Shown in pieces: positions 10,037 through 19,434 of a stretch of DNA of 64,000 nucleotides. Source of the stretch: Paenibacillus amylolyticus (GTDB lineage Bacteria > Bacillota > Bacilli > Paenibacillales > Paenibacillaceae); assembly GCF_029689945.1 (NCBI RefSeq), contig NZ_CP121451.1:4526001-4590000 (forward strand), in the 5' to 3' direction. Every line of letters starts with the position of its first letter. The first letter of the stretch is position 1. The notes under the pieces were generated by a model. It worked only from the letters and a program-made list of their open reading frames with translations. It made no database searches and had not been told where the DNA came from. The position numbers and the translations under genes are program-made.

Positions 10037-10969
10037 TTATACATTAGAGGATGACGATTCCCCTGCCTCGTAATAGTAGCGAATCAAAATGTCCTGATCG
10101 TAGTTACCGAACCCTTTTCCGAACAGCGTAAGTCCGCCACGACCGGATTCCCCTTCTTCCGGTTGTAATCCCAATGTCCAGTACGTGGAAGAATCCAGTT
10201 GCAGATCATGGATACACACATCCGAGATGCGCTGGCCATCCATAAACGTGCCTTCTCCGTTAATGCGCAGCACCTTCAGTACACCATACTGGTTGACGTC
10301 CAATTTCCACCATAGCGGAGTATGCTTGCCTTTCCGATCGCCAAAGTCTCCTGGGCTTGTCCATGTTCCCAGGTGTGCGCCATTCAGGGAAAAGCGAATA
10401 TCGGAAGGCCAATTCTCATTGACTTGGGGTGCTTCCGAACTGAGTTCGAGTGAGATTTCAATTTCCTGGAGATGCTGTTCTGTATTCAGATAATTCGGGA
10501 TCTTATATTCCAGGAAGCCACGTGCGAACCAAAGAATGCCCGCGTTGACCCGATCCGGGTCCATGAAGCAGGCTGGTGTGTCATATTGTCCAATCATTTG
10601 CGTTGTAGTGGCAATGCCACAGGTCGGCCAAGCTTCATAATCCGTATAATGACCAACCGGAATAGAGACTTCATGATACGGCGCATCGACTGGTTCAGGA
10701 GAAAGATTGATTGTCATGAATTCTTGCAGAATATAGCAGTACTTATACGTTCCACCGTTCTCACGCTTCATGCGGCTGCCTACGATGCCCGCTTTCTGCA
10801 ATTTGCTCACATGTGTACTGACGATGGCTTTGCTCAGATACAGCTCTTTGGCAAGCGCATTAATATGCATTTCCCTGTTTTGCAATAATAAACGAACGAT
10901 ATTTAACCGAGCCTCACTGGCGAGGGCTTCATATATAATCAAGGATGAGGCATCCGTGCCAAGCATCAT
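10037..10969 (-). CDS. ArsR-type regulator with large C-terminal domain
   Basis: About 310 residues. Residues 10-85 form a winged helix-turn-helix of ArsR type (ALASEARLNIVRLLL, then LAKELYLSKAIVSTHVSKLQ). The remaining 220 residues are not part of a usual 100-residue ArsR protein; they are rich in Trp, Gly and aromatic residues (FLEYKIPNYL, LGTWTSPGDFGD, TPLWWKLDV) and look like a beta-sandwich, possibly a sugar-sensing module. No ArsR metal-binding CxC is seen. The ATG at 10969 has GGGAG eight bases upstream; a GTG three codons earlier is also possible. It is divergent from the GH51 gene, its likely target. Confidence 0.85.
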   Translation of the reverse strand: MMLGTDASSLIIYEALASEARLNIVRLLLQNREMHINALAKELYLSKAIVSTHVSKLQKAGIVGSRMKRENGGTYKYCYILQEFMTINLSPEPVDAPYHEVSIPVGHYTDYEAWPTCGIATTTQMIGQYDTPACFMDPDRVNAGILWFARGFLEYKIPNYLNTEQHLQEIEISLELSSEAPQVNENWPSDIRFSLNGAHLGTWTSPGDFGDRKGKHTPLWWKLDVNQYGVLKVLRINGEGTFMDGQRISDVCIHDLQLDSSTYWTLGLQPEEGESGRGGLTLFGKGFGNYDQDILIRYYYEAGESSSSNV

Positions 10970-11087
10970 GAACTTCACTCCCTTATCTCTCTAGATGCAT
11001 TGATTAGCGGTTTAGGATTCGTTATTTAGCGAACCCTGTAAAATCAACTTGCTCAATCTAATAGCATTATGATACACATTAGATAAC

Positions 11088-11105
11088 AAATCAATGCGTT
11101 GATTT
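11088..11105. promoter_or_regulatory. Palindromic operator candidate upstream of abfA
   Basis: AAATCAATGCGTTGATTT has perfect 7-bp arms around TGCG, about 72 bases before the abfA start in the divergent intergenic region. Size and position fit a dimeric winged-helix regulator such as the adjacent ArsR-type protein. A similar AAATCAACTTG half site lies at 11041. Confidence 0.55.
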
Positions 11106-11159
11106 TGCTTTTATGCGAACTCAGCTTCATTTTTTTTTTTTTACACACCTAAAATTTAA

Positions 11160-12686
<1,527 letters not shown>

Positions 12687-12772
12687 TTAAAACTAGTTAG
12701 CTGAACTATCTTTTTTGTTAAAATAGTACAAATTACCATGCGTGCTTCGATGATACGCAATATCAATAGTGA

Positions 12773-12818
12773 GGGGCCTTCCCATCAGTCATACCGATGA
12801 CTGGGAAGGCCCCTTATT
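12773..12818 (+). terminator. Terminator downstream of abfA
   Basis: GGGGCCTTCCCA pairs with TGGGAAGGCCCC around a CAGTCATACCGATGAC loop, followed by TTATTT. In the following 266 bases (12819-13084) I see no gene or RNA on either strand. Confidence 0.9.
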
Positions 12819-13084
12819 TGCGTTCACTGTTACACGGAAACCTGCGTTGCGCGAATCGCTGTAAATGATCTAAGGAATCTCACACATGCTATTCCCTTTC
12901 ATTTGCGCAGATTTAACTTTTAACGAATCACAGAGAGGTTATTTCAACAAACGTACTACCATTTCAGAATCAGAAGTCATTTTATAGCGCAATAGCTTTA
13001 CTGTGGTTCGTTACAATTTTTATTTCTTGATTTTCAGCCTAATAAGATGTGCTAGGTTCGTTAGCACTTGCCGCCAAGGGAAAT

Positions 13085-13117
13085 AAGCTGCTTCCATTAA
13101 ACACGGGAAGCAGCTTT
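13085..13117. terminator. Terminator downstream of the Sm-like/Gly-rich gene
   Basis: AAGCTGCTTCC (13085-13095) pairs with GGGAAGCAGCTT (13105-13116). It lies about 30 bases past the stop of the minus-strand gene at 13146, and the minus-strand side continues ATTTCCC. Confidence 0.7.
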
Positions 13118-13145
13118 CATTTTGCTTTCTTGTATGAGCATCTGA

Positions 13146-13724
13146 TTAGTCCTCGTTCTCTTCAGCTTCGGTGGCTTCGCCCTGAGCGGCTTGGCTTGGT
13201 GGAGTCATCAACCCTTGAACGGCGCCCATAAATGGCTGAATCTGCTTAATCATGCCATACCCCATTTTGACCACAGGTGTAAACCGCTGGATCATGCCAA
13301 ACAACCGCATACCCCCGCCTAGCATACCTCCAATCGAGCCTGCACCGCCAAGTCCGCCAAAGCCACCTAACAATGAGCCTAGCATAGGCATGAAAGATGA
13401 TACCTGAGCTTGCCGGGAAGCTGAACGAGACATCGACCGGGATCGTACCTGCGACTTACGAGTGCTGTTCGCGGATTTACGGTTTCGAGAGGATGCTGTT
13501 TTTCTCGTAGCAACTGCTTTAGGTTTGGTTTTGCGAGCACTACCTTCAGATGCGGGTGCTGTGATTGCGGCCTGAATAAGCTTTCCGCCCCCGGTAAGCA
13601 CTACGCCTTCGCCGTTAACGCCAGAGATGTACCCGACGTACGTTTCGCCGTTATGAAGAGTCACGCAGACTGGACGATCCTTAAGCCGGTTTGCCTTGAC
13701 GTGTATTTCATTGGTCTTCGCCAT
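13146..13724 (-). CDS. Unrecognised protein: Sm-like N-terminus, basic Ser/Arg linker, Gly-rich C-terminus
   Basis: 192 residues; function unknown. Residues about 8-48 (NRLKDRPVCVTLHNG, ETYVGYISGVNGEGVVLTG) have the strand pattern of a small Sm/LSm-type barrel. Residues about 60-105 are very basic (many Lys, Arg, Ser, Thr), resembling a nucleic-acid-binding tail. Residues about 110-175 are Gly/Met-rich with GGFGGLGGAGSIGGMLGGG and hydrophobic stretches, and the end is acidic (EATEAEENED). The start MAKTNEIHV follows GAGGTG; a GTG three codons earlier overlaps that ribosome site. It is monocistronic with its own terminator. A spore-surface or RNA-binding role would be speculation. Confidence 0.75.
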   Translation of the reverse strand: MAKTNEIHVKANRLKDRPVCVTLHNGETYVGYISGVNGEGVVLTGGGKLIQAAITAPASEGSARKTKPKAVATRKTASSRNRKSANSTRKSQVRSRSMSRSASRQAQVSSFMPMLGSLLGGFGGLGGAGSIGGMLGGGMRLFGMIQRFTPVVKMGYGMIKQIQPFMGAVQGLMTPPSQAAQGEATEAEENED

Positions 13725-14003
13725 GGAATTCACCTCACTTGACTTGATCTACTCCAGTCTACGCAATGGGTGGACGACTTGCCTGTGCGAATAGTACATC
13801 CGTGTGCCGAAATTGAAAAATGACCAGCCGGAACCTTTGCCGTCCCCTACCTCAACCTCCGCATATCCTCCGTCCTCTCAACATTTCATTTAATTGAGTC
13901 GCACGTAATTTAGCCGGTGCAGACTTCGCTTTGTTTTGAGTCCAAATCGTTCCTCCACCAATATTACAATGAATGTAATCATATAAATGGCGGGATGTAC
14001 TAA

Positions 14004-14824
14004 TTAGAAGATTTTTCTTTTCTTACTTAGAATATTGCCATTCCTGTAAGCGTTCATCAGCATAGGGATTGCAATCAGTAAACTGACGATTATCGGTACA
14101 ATGGAGGCTTCAAGCCCGAAGCTTCCTCCAGTCAAAAGTGTTGAACCTGTCATTTGGACTTCAAACAAACCGTCCAAAGCCATGCCCGAAACGGGTATAC
14201 CTAACATGCCCTCAAACGCATTCCAGGCAAAATGGAGTCCCATGACAAACCACAGGTTTCGCCGCCACAGGAAGCCTGCCCCCAGTAACACACCTGCTTC
14301 TATGAATATCGCGATAGAGCTCCAGAGGGTGGCTCCAGGGTTAGCGAGATGAATTAAACCAAAAAAGAGTGAAGTTACGGCCAATGCGATCCAGCTTCCG
14401 ATCAGTCTTTCCATCGCTTGCAGGAACAAACCACGGAACACCAACTCTTCTACAATAGCCGCACTAATCGCCAAAGTGAATATAGGCGTGATGGAATGTT
14501 CGGTAGACCATGTGAACGTATATCCCCAAGCAAAACAATGACACCAACAGAAACCCCAATAAAAATCAGTCCAACAAACGCACCAAAAATGGTCTCGGTG
14601 CCTGCCCTTTTTATATGTATCTCTTCAACATTGCGCTGACCTGCTAGAAATCTCATGACAAGCCAATATATAGTGATGCATAGAACACCTCCGGCCAAGG
14701 CCAGAACAATCGATATGAAGCCATCCGAACTGATAAATATCCTGCTAAACATTGAGCCAAACACTACCAGAATAAATACTCCTGCAAACATCCATACCAA
14801 CGGAAACTGAATCATTTTCCTCAT
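14004..14824 (-). CDS. CPBP-family intramembrane metalloprotease (frameshifted)
   Basis: Membrane protein of about 270 residues of the CAAX-protease/bacteriocin-processing group. The family motifs are AAIVEELVFRGLFL (EExxxR), the His in LFFGLIHLANPG, and GLHFAWNAFEG. Several hydrophobic segments flank them. The frame breaks in a run of four C (14524-14527): adding one base joins VIVLLGG to YTFTWSTEHSITPIFTLAISAAIVEE and gives a protein of family length. The role in this organism is unknown. It is a single gene with no partner. The 279 bases downstream (13725-14003) hold no gene that I can see. Confidence 0.85.
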
Positions 14825-14963
14825 CTGATGCCCAACACTCCTTACTTAATGGTTTGAAGTCTCGTGATCAAGTCTCCCTATAGCTTATGATGTGCTTATT
14901 AGTATTAACTCAGGTACAGGTCAAAAGGAAAATTAGTCTAAACTTATCTATTATTCAATGATA

Positions 14964-14996
14964 CACAAAACAGGCAAGCCACATATGTGACCTGCC
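14964..14996 (-). terminator. Likely terminator of the DsbA-like gene
   Basis: On the minus strand GGCAGGTCACA and TGTGGCTTGCC form a 12-bp stem (two G-T pairs) around a CACATATGTG palindrome, followed by TGTTTTGTG. It lies about 140 bases past the DsbA-like stop; the rest of 14825-15135 shows no gene. Confidence 0.6.
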
Positions 14997-15135
14997 CGTT
15001 AGATTAATGAGTGCGTGTACTCATTCATATTCTGTTCATTACGAGTACTTAATGGTTGGATTGTCAAGTTTGCCCGGCATCTATTGATAATAATCCTTCG
15101 GTAAAATTGGGCTAACTCTATTTCATGTTTTTTCC

Positions 15136-16049
15136 TCAGATATGCTCAATATACATCTCATTCAAAATATGACCCACACGATAGGTGTTCTCAGCCAATT
15201 CAGATGTCACATAGGATGCAACATCACTCTTTTCGATATCGTACATGACTTCTATTTCTTTGGAAAAAGAAGGTGTCCCTCATTCATTTTCTGCCGCAAC
15301 GAGGTAATCTGTTTGGGTTGCAGATCAACTCCCAGCACCTGCTGAAGTGCTTGCACATAGGTTTCAAGAGAACGTGCTCCGACAATTTTTATACCTTGGT
15401 TCTCTTCATTGACAATAATAATGGATGGGAAACCTCTAACGCCCAAACTGGCGATACGCTCAAAATCTTCCTCTAATAAGTCTTGTGCCGATTGCAGTGC
15501 AGCCGCCTCAACCACTTCTTTTCCATTCAAGCCCAGTTGATTGACGATATCCGTCAGCACATCATCTTCTCCAATATTTCGATTAAATGCAAACACAGCT
15601 TCACGCGCACGTCTTAAAAAATCATGCTCCTTACCAGGGTGTGTATGCTGAATGACCTTAAATACACGAGATGGCGGATAGGAAGAAAGTATTGGATTGT
15701 CGTGCCATAAGGAACCGTTGATCGGCATGCGTGAATGTTCTCCCACTTCCTTCCAATGCCCTGCAACGTCCGATGGCTTCTGAATTCCGTTAGCACCATC
15801 CGAGAAACCGTTCCAGTTAGCCAGCAGCCCACCCATTTTGGTTTGCATCGTAAAATAATGACCGTATTCCTCAACAAACCGTTGAAGCACAGGCTCGAGC
15901 GCCCAGCAGTGAGAACAGATCGGATCTGTTGCGTAGTATAGAGTTATCTTTTTCTCAACATGATTCAGATTAATTTTTTGCATAGTCTCTTCTTCGCTCA
16001 CACCACATATGCCTGTTTCCAGATCACACATCATAGATTCGTTACTCAC
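15136..16049 (-). CDS. DsbA/FrnE-like thioredoxin-fold protein (frameshifted near C-terminus)
   Basis: About 304 residues with a thioredoxin fold; the redox motif CSHC is in TDPICSHCWALEP and the cis-Pro loop is GVRGFPSIII. No signal peptide, so it acts in the cytoplasm like YjbH/SpxH and FrnE relatives. A stop appears at 15252, but adding one base in the run of five A (15264-15268) continues into 40 well-formed codons (KEIEVMYDIEKSDVASYV) ending at 15136. The start is a GTG with AAGGCGGG upstream. It is divergent from a Cys-containing HxlR regulator, pointing to thiol or electrophile stress. SpxH-type adaptor function is possible but not shown. Confidence 0.82.
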
Positions 16050-16149
16050 ATATATCCCGCCTTTATCTTGTCTTATGAATTGATTTTCTTGTGTTAGTTT
16101 GATTATAATGTCTACAATCTTCTGAACAAGTACGATTCTTTTTCTGACT

Positions 16150-16169
16150 TAGTATCAAAAAGTATACTA
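16150..16169. promoter_or_regulatory. Palindromic operator candidate for the HxlR regulator
   Basis: TAGTATCAAAAAGTATACTA has perfect 6-bp arms TAGTAT/ATACTA with an 8-base spacer and ends 14 bases before the hxlR-type start. HxlR dimers such as YodB and CatR bind TAGT/ACTA-type palindromes overlapping promoters, so both divergent genes could be controlled. Confidence 0.6.
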
Positions 16170-16183
16170 TTGGAGGGTATCAA

Positions 16184-16531
16184 GTGAAATACGAGTTTAA
16201 TTTCGATCAGTTATGTCCAGCGACTTATGCATTTCAGGTCATTGGAGGCAAATGGAATCTTCCAATCCTGGCAATCCTCAGTGAAAATGATTGTATACGT
16301 TACAATGAATTAAAACGAAGACTGCCTGGCATCACCGGAACGATGCTAACGAACTGTTTGAAGGATCTGATTCATGCCGGGATCGTACATCGGGAGCAAT
16401 ATAATGAGGTGCCACCGAGAGTGGAATATTCGCTCACAGAATCGGGTAAGGAATTGGTTCCTTTAATTGAATCCATGGTCATGTGGGGTCAGAAAAATAT
16501 GAAAACAGGTGTGCAGGTACAAGATATATAA
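16184..16531 (+). CDS. HxlR-family transcriptional regulator
   Basis: 115 residues, a typical winged-helix HxlR repressor. Visible features are CPATYAFQVIGGKWNLPIL at the N-terminus, YNELKRRLPGITGTMLTNCLKDL as the helix-turn-helix, and the wing VPPRVEYSLTESG. The single N-terminal Cys (residue 11, in QLCPATY) matches the redox-sensing Cys of YodB-type members, which inactivate on quinone or diamide stress. Start is GTG with GGAGGG upstream. It is divergent from the DsbA-like protein, with a palindrome in between. Confidence 0.92.
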   Translation: MKYEFNFDQLCPATYAFQVIGGKWNLPILAILSENDCIRYNELKRRLPGITGTMLTNCLKDLIHAGIVHREQYNEVPPRVEYSLTESGKELVPLIESMVMWGQKNMKTGVQVQDI

Positions 16532-16602
16532 TCCTGACCTTGTGTAACCCCTTCGTCTGTATGTTCTTTTTTTGAATCACTCCGTAACGTCTTTCCAATG
16601 GC

Positions 16603-16650
16603 AAAAAGGCTATTTTACAGGACCATCAGTCCTTTGAAATAGCCTTTCCT
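16603..16650. terminator. Terminator between HxlR and Nudix genes
   Basis: AAAGGCTATTT pairs with AAATAGCCTTT, with an inner AGGAC/GTCCT stem. A/T flanks on both sides let it serve both convergent genes. Confidence 0.8.
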
Positions 16651-16700
16651 ATAAATACAAGACGGCGGCTTGTTTACGAATAACACAACCGTGATCACAT

Positions 16701-17165
16701 CTAACGGTTCAGGTCGTCATCTTCCTCGCTTCCTAAATACATAACCGTTTGTTCTCCCTCAACCAACTTAACGATCTGCTTCCGTAATTTTGAGGGCAAT
16801 AAGGGTAATTGGATCAAATTCTTAACTTCAAGCCATTCATACTCTGTTTGATTTTCGTCACTTGGCAGAACAGCACTGTCATTGTCCATCAAACCTATGT
16901 ATTCGGATAAAAAAACAAAATCTACACGATGAAGAGCTGCACCATAGACTCCTTCAATGACGAATTCCAATGATAAAGGCTCTATATCCATTCCGATTTC
17001 TGCTGCCACTTCTCTCTTCACAGCCTCGGTTAGTGTTTCACCTGCATTCTGGCTTCCACCAGGCAAGGTATAGATGATATCACCATGATCTTCCTGCCTA
17101 ATCGCCAGCATTCTCCCATCTTTGATAATCAGTGCTTTTGCTGAATTTCGAATCTTTCTTTCCAT
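16701..17165 (-). CDS. Nudix hydrolase
   Basis: 154-residue hydrolase of nucleoside-diphosphate-linked compounds. The Nudix box is visible as GGSQNAGETLTEAVKRE followed by VAAEIGMDI, with all metal-binding Glu residues present. The start MERKIRNSA follows GGGGGC; an ATG at 17210 has no ribosome site. The substrate cannot be told from the sequence; the protein resembles general MutT/ADP-ribose types. It lies alone between a convergent regulator gene and the LysR gene. Confidence 0.9.
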   Translation of the reverse strand: MERKIRNSAKALIIKDGRMLAIRQEDHGDIIYTLPGGSQNAGETLTEAVKREVAAEIGMDIEPLSLEFVIEGVYGAALHRVDFVFLSEYIGLMDNDSAVLPSDENQTEYEWLEVKNLIQLPLLPSKLRKQIVKLVEGEQTVMYLGSEEDDDLNR

Positions 17166-17229
17166 TGTAAGCCCCCATATATTTTGTGAAGAATATTTTA
17201 ACACATACATCTAAACAAATTCTGAACAA

Positions 17230-18113
17230 TCAACTCAACTCACTCTTTGCAACCTGCATGAAAGCAGCCATGGACGGAGAGATCCATTTTTCCCGATGCC
17301 AGAGCATTTGTGCAGAAAGGAGATCTCTGATAAATCCCACGGCAGTGCAACCAATTCCCCCTCATTTAACTCTTTCTTCAAAGCCATATCAGGCAACAGC
17401 GCAATCCCAAGTCCAGCTGCAGCACACTGTTTGATGGCTTCTACATTATGAAACTCCAGTTCTGTCAGAGCATCCGCACCTTTTTTCAGTAGGGATTGAT
17501 CAAAATAAGTGCGATACGAACAGTTCTTGTCGGTCAGTAAAAAATGTTGTTTGCGAAAGTCATCCATGACCAACGTGGAACACGATGCTAACATATGATC
17601 GGGAGAAACCACCATTTGAAAGGTCTCATCCTTTAAAAACTCGGAGTGAAGATCTTTGGAACCCACGGGTTCATCCAATACAAAAACGACATCTGCATGC
17701 CCTTCTCTCAGACTCGATTTGAGCTCTTGACCAGATAACGGGCGGAACAATAACCGCACACCGGGAACCTCCGCTCGGAAACGTTTGAACAAGGATGGAA
17801 GAAGATACGCACAGAGTACCTCGTCTGCTCCGATGACAACCGTTCCCGCCAATTCCCCGTGTTGACTAGATATGCACTTCGCTTCCTCTACATCATTTAA
17901 GATTTTAGTAGCATACGGCAAGAATTGTTGTCCGGCATCGGTCAACACAACCTTTTTGCCTAATCGATCCAGCAATTTTACCCCGAGTTCTTCTTCCAGC
18001 GATTTGATCTGCATGGTAATGGTAGACGGTACATAGCTCAATAATTCAGCAGTTTGATGAAAGCTGCAGGTCGATGCAAGTGTCCAAAAGGTCTTTAACT
18101 GGCGTATTTCCAT
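17230..18113 (-). CDS. LysR-family regulator (frameshifted at C-terminus)
   Basis: About 294 residues. Residues 1-60 hold the winged helix-turn-helix (LKTFWTLASTCSFHQTAELL, SYVPSTITMQIKSLEEEL) and residues 90-290 the effector domain. The reading frame goes off in an AAA run (17315-17317 on the plus strand): adding one base replaces a nonsense tail with AQMLWHREKWISPSMAAFMQ, a typical LysR C-terminus, ending at 17230. Start ATG has AGGAGG upstream. It is divergent from the MetX-like hydrolase gene at 18239, its probable target. Confidence 0.88.
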
Positions 18114-18238
18114 GAATCAAGCACCTCCTGTGTTCAAAATAAATGAATGATATGTTCAATAACGTTTCATTGAATTGATGATAGACGTATTGTAGAGTGA
18201 AATCAAGTTATGACTTTATTTTAAAGGAGAATCCATCC

Positions 18239-19249
18239 ATGAACGATTATGAAACATATCACATTGGAGATACATTACTTCAATCAGGGCAGCATCTCCC
18301 GCAAGCTTTTATTGCCTACAAGACCTATGGTAACCTCAATACGGCCAAAGACAATGTTATTGTTGTCCCAACCTGGTTTGCTGGACTTCACACAGATAAT
18401 GAATGGTTAATTGGAACGGACAAGGCCTTGGACCCCAGTCGGTATTTTATCATTGCACCTAATATGTTAGGGAACGGATTATCGTCCTCTCCGAGCAATA
18501 CCCCTGCCCCATTGGATAGAGAGAACTTTCCTCTCATCTCCATGTATGACAATGTGCGTGCCCAACATCAACTGCTCACTGAGCAATTCGGTATCACCAA
18601 AATCAAACTCGTTGTGGGCTGGTCTCTGGGAGCCATGCAGGTGTTTCAGTGGGGCACGAGTTATCCGGAGATGGTCGAACGAATTGCCCCCTTTGGCGGA
18701 ACGGCAAAGAGCAGACCGCATACACAGTTGGTATTCGAAGCCATGATCGCAGCGTTACGGGCAGATTCCAATTTTAAAAATGGTAGATATGAGAGCCCTC
18801 CGGTTGCCGGTCTTGCAGCGATGGGGAGAGCTTATGCTCCATGGGGATTTTCGCAGGCGTATTATTTGGAGCAATTGTGCCGATCTGAGGGTTACGCTAC
18901 CTTGCAATCATATGTGGAAGATTACTGGGATCAGGTATTTCTTTCCTTCGATGCTAACGACTTGATTGCCATGCTGCGTACAGGAATACATGGGGATATT
19001 AGCAATAATCCCGAGGATCACTGTAACTTTGAACAGGCCCTGCGTAAAATCACCTCTCCTGCACTCGTTATGCCAGGGTCCAGCGACTTGTTCTTTACAC
19101 CAGAAGACAGTGCGTATGATGTCCAACATATACCCAACGCTGTGTATCAACAGATAGAATCCAAGTGGGGACACTGCTTTGGAATCGGAGCTAACGAAGC
19201 GGATTCACTCGTTATCGATCGTCATCTCAAACAATTTTTGGAGACATGA
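18239..19249 (+). CDS. Alpha/beta hydrolase, homoserine O-acetyltransferase (MetX)-like
   Basis: 336 residues with the MetX-type alpha/beta-hydrolase fold. The nucleophile elbow is GWSLGAMQ (MetX has GGSMGGMQ), with a likely catalytic Asp in PGSSDLFFTPEDS and His in KWGHCFGIG. N-terminal QAFIAYKTYGNLNTAKDNVIVV and the LDPSRYFIIAPNMLGNG loop match the family. The changed elbow suggests an acyltransferase or hydrolase that is not strictly a homoserine enzyme. The start MNDYETYH follows AAAGGAG; an earlier ATG at 18197 lacks one. The divergent LysR gene probably regulates it. Confidence 0.82.
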   Translation: MNDYETYHIGDTLLQSGQHLPQAFIAYKTYGNLNTAKDNVIVVPTWFAGLHTDNEWLIGTDKALDPSRYFIIAPNMLGNGLSSSPSNTPAPLDRENFPLISMYDNVRAQHQLLTEQFGITKIKLVVGWSLGAMQVFQWGTSYPEMVERIAPFGGTAKSRPHTQLVFEAMIAALRADSNFKNGRYESPPVAGLAAMGRAYAPWGFSQAYYLEQLCRSEGYATLQSYVEDYWDQVFLSFDANDLIAMLRTGIHGDISNNPEDHCNFEQALRKITSPALVMPGSSDLFFTPEDSAYDVQHIPNAVYQQIESKWGHCFGIGANEADSLVIDRHLKQFLET

Positions 19250-19394
19250 GTAAAAAAAGAAGGAGTATAAAGTAAAAAAAGTGCACAAAGCTCATTGATC
19301 TTTTCTTCGCTGTGACTCGAAAGTAAAAAAACATACGGGTTCTCGTCAATAACCTTTATATCCCGTTCCCCCTTTCTCGTTTAGAATATTTTCA

Positions 19395-19408
19395 AGAAAG
19401 CGTTATTG
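19395..19408 (+). promoter_or_regulatory. Weak cre-like site before the sugar-binding lipoprotein
   Basis: AGAAAGCGTTATTG matches 11 of 14 cre positions, keeping the AARCGYTW core. It is 27 bases before the start codon, in a position suited to repression. Weak on its own. Confidence 0.3.
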
Positions 19409-19434
19409 ATTCTGACTGATAAGGGGGAAAAGAA

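Noticed and set aside
12819..13084. Possible small gene or RNA downstream of abfA
   Set aside because: No ribosome-site-plus-ORF, tRNA-like or riboswitch-like pattern was found.
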